64,000 nt of DNA, from the NCBI RefSeq assembly GCF_028502605.1, contig NC_079235.1, forward strand, positions 3,782,001 to 3,846,000, read 5' to 3'. This document shows positions 58,219 through 64,000 of the stretch, piece by piece. Source of the stretch: Trichoderma breve. Taxonomy: Eukaryota; Ascomycota; Sordariomycetes; Hypocreales; Hypocreaceae. Within the stretch, counting starts at the first letter, position 1. The number at the start of each line of letters is the position of its first letter. A program made the position numbers and the translations under genes. The notes under the pieces are model-generated. The model did not search any database. It was not told the DNA's origin and saw only the letters and a list, made by a program, of their open reading frames with translations.

Positions 58219-59994
58219 CTAGCCCCTACTGAACCCTCCTCTTCCGCCTCCTCCTCTACCCCTTCCCCTTCCCCGTCCAAAAGCATGGCCCCCTCCCCCT
58301 CTTCCGCCTCCACCACCGCGACCCACGTCATGTTCTTGACGCGGCCCCTTGGCTTTCCTCTGTTTCCTCTCTTCCGGGCTAGCATCCCACAAGTTGTCAA
58401 TGCCCAAAAGCTCGCAAAATGCTGTAGTCTGAGGGTTTGTGTACTCATCCGGCTGGTTATTGACAATCTCAGGCGTGCCGAGAACGTATGGAGGCGCTGT
58501 GATCTCAAAGTTTTCCGGCACATCCATCTTCCCCTTTTGCACAATATTCTCTTCAACCCATGCCCTCTCTGCTTCGATCAGGGGGAGATACTTCTCCTCG
58601 CCTAAATCTTCGGGCACTTGGGCTGTGTGATCACCAAAGATGTTGAATTTGTGAAAGGCACGAGTGATGGCTAACCACTCAGCATCGTACTGAAGTCGAT
58701 ACCGAGGGCCCGAGGTTTGCGGTGGATATAGTGATAGTTGCTCCTTTTTAAACGGCTGAACCTCGCATAGCTGAAGGAAATGTCGTCCAGGTAGACACTT
58801 GTCCAATGAAAGAAAGCGGACTTCTTTATTTTCGATGCCTGGGGGGACTGGTTGGCCTGGTGTGCGCCTCGGCTTTGCTGTGGGACGAGCAAATGATGCT
58901 GGCAGCTGTGCTCTCAGATCTTCGGGAACATCGCCAGTAGTTGTCTCGGCTTCTCCTGCGGCTTCGGCCTCTGGAGCTTCCGCAGCCACATTTTTGGTGG
59001 TATTGTCAGGCTTCTCAACGTCTTCGTCGTCCATGTCCAAGTCAATCTCGTCAGGATTATCTTGGACAGGAGGTGCCGCTTCAGGGAGGTTATCCACCTG
59101 AACAACCTCCTTTGCACCTGACGCGTCGTACTTCTTGAGAGCGGCGAACTTCACATGTAGATGTGCAGAGAACCAGTACTGTGGTCGTAGACGGTCCATG
59201 ACATATTCCGCAGCCACACTGCCCAGAGACCCATCCATAGATTCGCGCCTCAGAAAAGGCTTTATTCTGAATAATGCATTGAGATCTCCGTGAGTCTCGA
59301 CCTGTCGCGGCCAGTCATGGCTTAGGCCAACGTCGACCTGCGTCTGTAGCAGCAGCAACTTCCGGACATCAATCTCTCTAACCGAGTAGAACGATTTGAC
59401 GTCGCTGCCAGTGAAAGGAATCCGTTCATGGTGCGGCTTGCGGTAGTTCATGCCTCTCCAAATTCCAGACATGCCAGCAATGCGAATTGGCCCCAGCCGG
59501 ATGACGTTGGCAGCACCGAGATAGTAAATATTGGGAGCAACCCAGCCGCCGTAGTAGAGCTCCCAAGCATGGGAGGCAGCCTCATGATTCCCGCCGATGA
59601 AAATGGTCAGGTAGGGCGCTTTCTTTCTGCCAGCGTAGTAGTCGTGAAAGTCGCCGAGTTTGCGATACTTGACGGGACAGGACATGACAGTCAAGTCGGC
59701 CGCATTGCGCACAGCCTGAGAATATCAGCAGCATGCACACAACTCTAGATAGCTTATATGATAAATACCTGAAAATCCCCTCCAATGATAAGGACATCGA
59801 CGCCATCCCAGCCGCGCTCTTGGGCAGACTGCTCGACGGAGGTGTATATCGCGTTGAGCTTGGCATGGCCCTGAAAAAAGAAAGCAAGTCAATTGAAGTT
59901 CATCACCAACAGACGATAAAGACACAGTATAGAGAGAGAGACTCACGCAGCCCTCAACAGCAATGCGAACACCCTGAGATTCGAATGCTGCCAT
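58219..59994 (-). CDS. dbr1: RNA lariat debranching enzyme Dbr1
   Basis: Three exons (59994-59947, 59870-59769, 59715-58219) encode 548 residues. The enzyme hydrolyses the 2'-5' bond of intron lariats in the nucleus. The metallophosphoesterase motifs are in order: VRIAVEGCGHAKLN (family-typical Cys in place of the usual Asp), IIGGDFQAVRN, IFIGGNHEA, LSHDWP and WFSAHLHVKF. The Dbr1 C-terminal domain follows an acidic linker and includes RFLSLDKCLPGRHFLQL and YDAEWLAITRAFHKF. The end is a Gly/Arg-rich tail of RGRGRGG type, as in other fungal Dbr1 proteins. The two small 5' exons carry the first two metal motifs, which confirms the splice model. Confidence 0.95.
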
Positions 59995-60808
59995 TTTCGA
60001 GGTCGAATGCCCAAAGGGTTGTCGAAAAAGAAAGGTGAATGAGTTGGGCTTAGCGCGTGTCCACGCCAACGGGACTGGGCGTAAAAGGTGTCTGATATGT
60101 TTGCCAGACAGCATGAAAATAGCCTCCAAGCCAGCCAGAATCACTGCTATCAATCCATTCGCCCTAAAAAGAAGGGCCGACGCCTACAATTATGAATGAT
60201 GCACTGGGACTGGGATATTTTGCACCAGCCAAGATTAAGTTGAGTCACAGAGCTTAATATGCAGCCACTGTGGCTTGCTTGTAAGAGTCACAGCTGCTGC
60301 ACCTGCATGCATATACCAGGAATGAAAGAGTCATCTCTCCTTGTTCATGTGTAAGGGATGTTTTAATTGGCAATTGTACAATAGTAAGCCATTGATCATA
60401 TACATCTGTGGATTCGTAGGACATGTTACTCCATCAGAACAAATAATACAAAAAGTGGTACATCTACAAAGAGTAAAGCATTCATCTAAGCATGTGCCCC
60501 TACAAAAAAAGCGAGATCTCAATGTAGAATTGCGAGTCAAGCAGAGTGAGAGGAGTGCAATCAATCTTCCAAATCTAATAGACGTTCAACCCACGGAGGA
60601 GTGAGAGAGGAACGCATATGCTGAGATGGATGTCACCAAAGGATCATCATCATGAGTATCACTGTAAACACAAGTTGCTGCTGTGATTCGTTATTCTTAG
60701 TATTAAGGACGAGGCGCATTGCTTTCCTCTTCTAGTTCGTAATCGGTGTGGTATCATATTTCGTCTCATAATCTTCTTCTTCATAGATCATCCATGGCAG
60801 TGCACCAT
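59995..60808. other. Intergenic, dbr1 promoter and Elongin C 3' side
   Basis: No supported gene. The plus-strand frame 60341-60604 has no motif. AT-rich from 60300 to 60480. Confidence 0.5.
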
Positions 60809-61498
60809 TCATTTCGTGCTCATGTTGGCCCTGTTAAATAATGTTAGAAGCGCCTATAGCTCGACTCCCACATGGCTTACTGATCCAAGCCAAGGTAATC
60901 GGCCGCGGCCAACAGCTCAAGGCAGAGCTCTACAGGAATGTCCATGTCGGGCACGTCCTCGCTGTTTCTGTAACGATACCAGTAGTGGAAGTACTCGACC
61001 ACTTTGTCGAGCACCATTCCGCTGTCGGGAATCAGTCAGCCAGTTCGGACACGATGTGGAAATCATGACAGCAGGCATTTCCAAGGTGGTTTTTTTCTTG
61101 GTCGGTTCAAGTGTAGTTGCATATCAGCCAGACCAGCGAGCACACTCTCCCAAAGACAATGAGTCCAGGTGAGATGGCAGCGTTCTGTCAAGTAATGCTC
61201 GTGAATTGTCGTCACCCCACGCAGACATTTCATCGCTGTGCATTGTATATCTTACCTCATCTCTTGGAACACGCATCTGGCGTCCTTGGCCTCGACGAAT
61301 TGACCTGCACAAACATGTGAGCAGGCAGAGGAACATAAAAGAGATATTGGTGGCTCCCGGGGTGATCTTTCACGCACTCCTCGGGTCCAGCATGCCCTTG
61401 ATGATCGGGCTCACCATGGCAGCATCACGCAGCACGACAAACTCGAAGCCGTCTCCGGAAACGAGCGTCACGTACTTGCTGGGCGGAGCGAGATCCAT
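60809..61498 (-). CDS. elc1: Elongin C (SKP1/BTB fold ubiquitin-ligase adaptor)
   Basis: Four exons (61498-61378, 61304-61256, 61021-60881, 60830-60809) encode 110 residues with consistent phases. Elongin C links BC-box substrate receptors to a cullin, and in yeast acts with Elongin A in degrading stalled RNA polymerase II. Conserved blocks are SKYVTLVSGDGFEFVVLRDA, SPIIKGMLDP, the second exon FVEAKDARCVFQEM, then GMVLDKVVEYFHYWYRYRN and IPVELCLELLAAADYLGLDQ. The last 22-nt exon adds ANMSTK; it is supported by donor GTAAGC, branch TTCTAAC and acceptor AACAG, but a read-on stop (TAA just after Gln) would give an almost identical protein. The second intron is long at 234 nt. Confidence 0.9.
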
Positions 61499-62214
61499 GG
61501 TGAATTTTGCACAAAAGCAAGAAGGGAGAAGAAGGAATAAAAAGGAGAATCCACGTGTGGTGGAAAAAGAAAAAAGAGCTTTATACTGCAAATTTCGACT
61601 CGCCGTGCTCGCGTCTACTCAGGCTAGCAATGGCCAAGTTAGAATTTTCGCGAGCGGCTAATGCACGGACCAACCTCGGAGCCGGAACAACCCGCCCCAG
61701 CCACTCGCCAATGTCTGTCACGTCAGTGCACCGCCATCCGTTGCCCGGCCAACTGTTTACTCAGCCCTTTGGGCTCCGGTTTCCATGTCCCCCGTCTGCA
61801 CCAGCTGCAGCAACAAGTCCTTGTCCCACCAACTGTCTCGTTGCCCGGAGCGAACAGCAATAGCAACAGCAGAGCCAAGTACAACATCGTCATTACCCCC
61901 AGCCTCTGCATCCCGTCCGTCTTGCAAACCTTCAGCTACGGGGGCTGCGCTACAGTCGAACAGTCGCCGCATCGTATCCCACACCGCCGCAGGTGCTTTA
62001 TTCATCTAATCTCTTTTTTTCTTTTTCGTGTTATTTTTTTTTCTTTTGCCCTTACACCGCATTGTTCCTTTACTTGCATGCCGGCCGGATTCCTTGTTTC
62101 TGCCGCGGTGCCCACTCCTATTCTTTGTTGAAGCAGCTTCAGCATTCCAGTCGAGAGAGGAGACCACCGTTGGCTGCCTGAGACAAGCTCTCTCTCCCAG
62201 CACCCGCTCCCATC
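61499..62214. promoter_or_regulatory. Divergent promoter region, elc1 and rho4
   Basis: 716 bp between head-to-head start codons. A T/C-rich tract at 62008-62050 lies on the rho4 side and probably belongs to its core promoter or leader. Open frames here have no family features. Confidence 0.5.
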
Positions 62215-63227
62215 ATGGCGGCGTATCAGAACCGCAACTCGCAATATGCGACGGGCAGCAACGAGAAGCGCGGCCAGCGCACCCGCTCCAGCGAGGGAAC
62301 TGTCAGTACAACCATGAGCTCATCGTCAGGCCGCGATTCAGCAGCGACTCACGTAACGGAGGCCCCGACATATTCGAAGAAGATTGTCGTTGTAGGAGAC
62401 GGTGGATGCGGCAAAACATGTCTGCTCATCAGCTACAGCCAGGGCTATTTCCCAGAGGTAAGCAACCCCCCAGGGCTTCAGCCGCGGCCGCAGCCTTGTC
62501 GCCTTTCTGTTTTGTCGCGTATCTTGCACGGGAAAACGGATACTGACGACCGCCTCCCTCGCGGGCAGAAATATGTTCCTACAGTATTCGAAAACTACAT
62601 CACCTACCCGACGCACCCGCCCACCGGCAAGACGGTAGAGCTCGCCTTGTGGGATACCGCCGGCCAAGAAGAATACGATCGCCTCCGTCCCTTGTCGTAC
62701 CCGGAAACCGACCTCATCTTCGTTTGCTTCGCCATCGATTGCCCCAACTCTTTGGACAATGTCATGGATAAGGCATGGCCCCCCTTTCTCTTTCTCCCCC
62801 CCTTTTATCTGAACCGGCATACGTCACTCGTCGGCGTCTTCAAATCTGCTAACTCTGGCCACAGTGGTACCCCGAGGTTCTGCATTTCTGCCCTTACACC
62901 CCCCTGATTCTGGTCGGCCTGAAATCAGATCTCCGACACAAGAAATCCTGCATCGACATGCTCAAGACTCAGGGACTCACGCCTGTCACCGCAGAGCAGG
63001 GAATGGCTGTTGCCAAGAAGATGGGAGCCCATTATATGGAGTGCAGCAGTAAGGAAATGCGAGGTGTCGACGAAATCTTCGAGCAGGCCATCATGACTGT
63101 CGTGGCCAACGACCGGAGGAACACGGAGACGCCTGCCGCGTTAGCTGCGTCTGCGGGCGATGGGAAGACACAAGCTCCCGTGGTAGGGGGCCTTAAGAGG
63201 AAGAAGAGAAAGTGTCAATTTCTCTAA
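62215..63227 (+). CDS. rho4: Rho-type small GTPase Rho4
   Basis: Three exons (62215-62457, 62569-62772, 62865-63227) encode 269 residues. An N-terminal Ser/Thr-rich extension of 50 residues, typical of fungal Rho4, precedes the GTPase fold: P-loop GDGGCGKT (61-68), switch [13 protein letters not shown], switch [20 protein letters not shown], the Rho insert and [17 protein letters not shown]. The end is a polybasic KRKKRK followed by CAAX box CQFL, whose final Leu predicts geranylgeranylation and membrane anchoring. Rho4 in filamentous fungi directs septum formation through formins. The second intron must begin with GC rather than GT (AAG followed by GCATGG) to keep the strictly conserved VMDKWYPEV; its branch point GCTAAC and acceptor CACAG are normal. 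Confidence 0.94.
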
Positions 63228-64000
63228 AGGGCTCGCTCGAAATCTCCGAATGCTCATCATTTCTGCACCGGCAGCAGAAGGCAGCACGCCGTCGAGGGTG
63301 GAATTTGGTTTGGGCGTCGAGAGCGGGTTGCGGATGCAGATGCGGATGTGGACGCGGACGTGGATGCGGATACCGAAATTGTAATGACCATCAGACGATT
63401 CCTTTACGACGATTTGCGCCCCTTTACGAACGACGTCCAACGGCTATGGTCCACGATTCTCAAGACGATGAAAGCGAGGTGGTGGAGACGAGCTGCTGGT
63501 GCATCTCTCTCCTCGAAAGAAAGCTACAGCCTGGTATATAAGCGGGAGTCCGCGTGGTTGATTTAAACATATTCGAGCCGGCCTCTTTTTTTGGATTTGC
63601 GCTTCAGGTCCTGCTATGCTATGCTAGCCTTTTGACGCATGGAAGGGAAGGGCGGATTGTGGGAGCCACGAACTTTTTTAAACGCAACTAGGAAACGGCG
63701 GTGGTGACGTTTTTTGCGAAACTTTGTGTGGTCTTTTAGTACTTTTTTTTTTTTTTACTATTCTCTTTTGTTTCGTGTTTCTTTTTTTTTCTATCCGCTA
63801 TTGCGTCTTCTCTTATGTAGCATGATACTGTTGAGTTCAATCAGGTTTGGGATTGGGAGATTAAAAAATCATCATATTCACACCCCTATACCGGCTGTCT
63901 CTTGTCTTCCCTACTTTCCCCCCCTATTTCATTTCCGATCCAGCGATCGTGTTGTAGTGATAGTGATAGTGTAGATTATACAAAGCGTAGATGGGCTGGG
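63228..64000. other. 3' flank of rho4
   Basis: A short stretch of alternating gatgcggatgtggac-like hexamer repeats lies at about 63330-63375, within the probable 3' UTR. 63735-63795 is T-rich. No further gene is seen to the window end. Confidence 0.5.

Overview
This window is nuclear DNA from a filamentous ascomycete, almost certainly a Trichoderma (Hypocrea) species. Genes are monocistronic and interrupted by short introns (about 45-120 nt) with GTANGT-like donors, CTAAC/CTRAY branch points and YAG acceptors. The products are typical Pezizomycotina proteins. The secreted GH15 glucoamylase (40427-42578) and PL20 glucuronan lyase (7643-8419) closely resemble what I know of the Trichoderma reesei enzymes, with several substitutions, so this looks like a relative rather than T. 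reesei itself. All family assignments come from reading the translations; no database search was run.

Layout. 1-8.5 kb: end of a HAD hydrolase, an intron-rich KH-domain RNA-binding protein (KHDC4/BLOM7-like), a convergent amino-acid pair (acetolactate synthase regulatory subunit and ornithine carbamoyltransferase), and the glucuronan lyase. 8.5-11.2 kb: gene-poor spacer. 11.2-28.5 kb: a Tag1-like vacuolar membrane protein, an aldo-keto reductase, the SelO pseudokinase, the 78-kDa complex I subunit, an unknown protein with a suspicious in-frame extension beyond its stop, a weakly supported coiled-coil protein, and the pyruvate dehydrogenase E2 subunit. 28.5-38 kb: HUL4-type HECT ligase, mitoribosomal protein MRP49/mL61, the circularly permuted GTPase Gep3/Mtg3, PP1 inhibitor Ypi1, and a GatC-like amidotransferase subunit. 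38-50 kb: a divergent alpha-SNAP paralogue, glucoamylase, the tri-snRNP protein Snu66, a degenerate repeat tract with RIP-like differences, and a small secreted cysteine-rich protein. 50-64 kb: a large NACHT-ankyrin NLR with a C-terminal membrane anchor, a small methyltransferase, a SET-domain protein, lariat debranching enzyme Dbr1, Elongin C and the Rho4 GTPase.

Functional links. Several genes serve mitochondria: SelO, NUO78, PDH E2, MRP49, Gep3, the GatC-like protein, and the imported enzymes Ilv6 and OTC. MRP49 and Gep3 are divergent over 393 bp and both belong to mitoribosome structure or assembly. Snu66, Dbr1 and the KH protein belong to RNA processing. Ilv6 and OTC both carry TGACTCA-type elements upstream, consistent with cross-pathway (CPC1/GCN4) control. 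No CRISPR array, rRNA, complete tRNA or intact transposon was seen.

Most unusual points: (1) the stop-codon extension at 21920-22045; (2) the membrane-anchored NLR with a 15-bp minisatellite; (3) the full-length divergent SNAP paralogue; (4) a GC-AG intron in rho4; (5) the RIP-patterned repeat at 47.6-48.0 kb.
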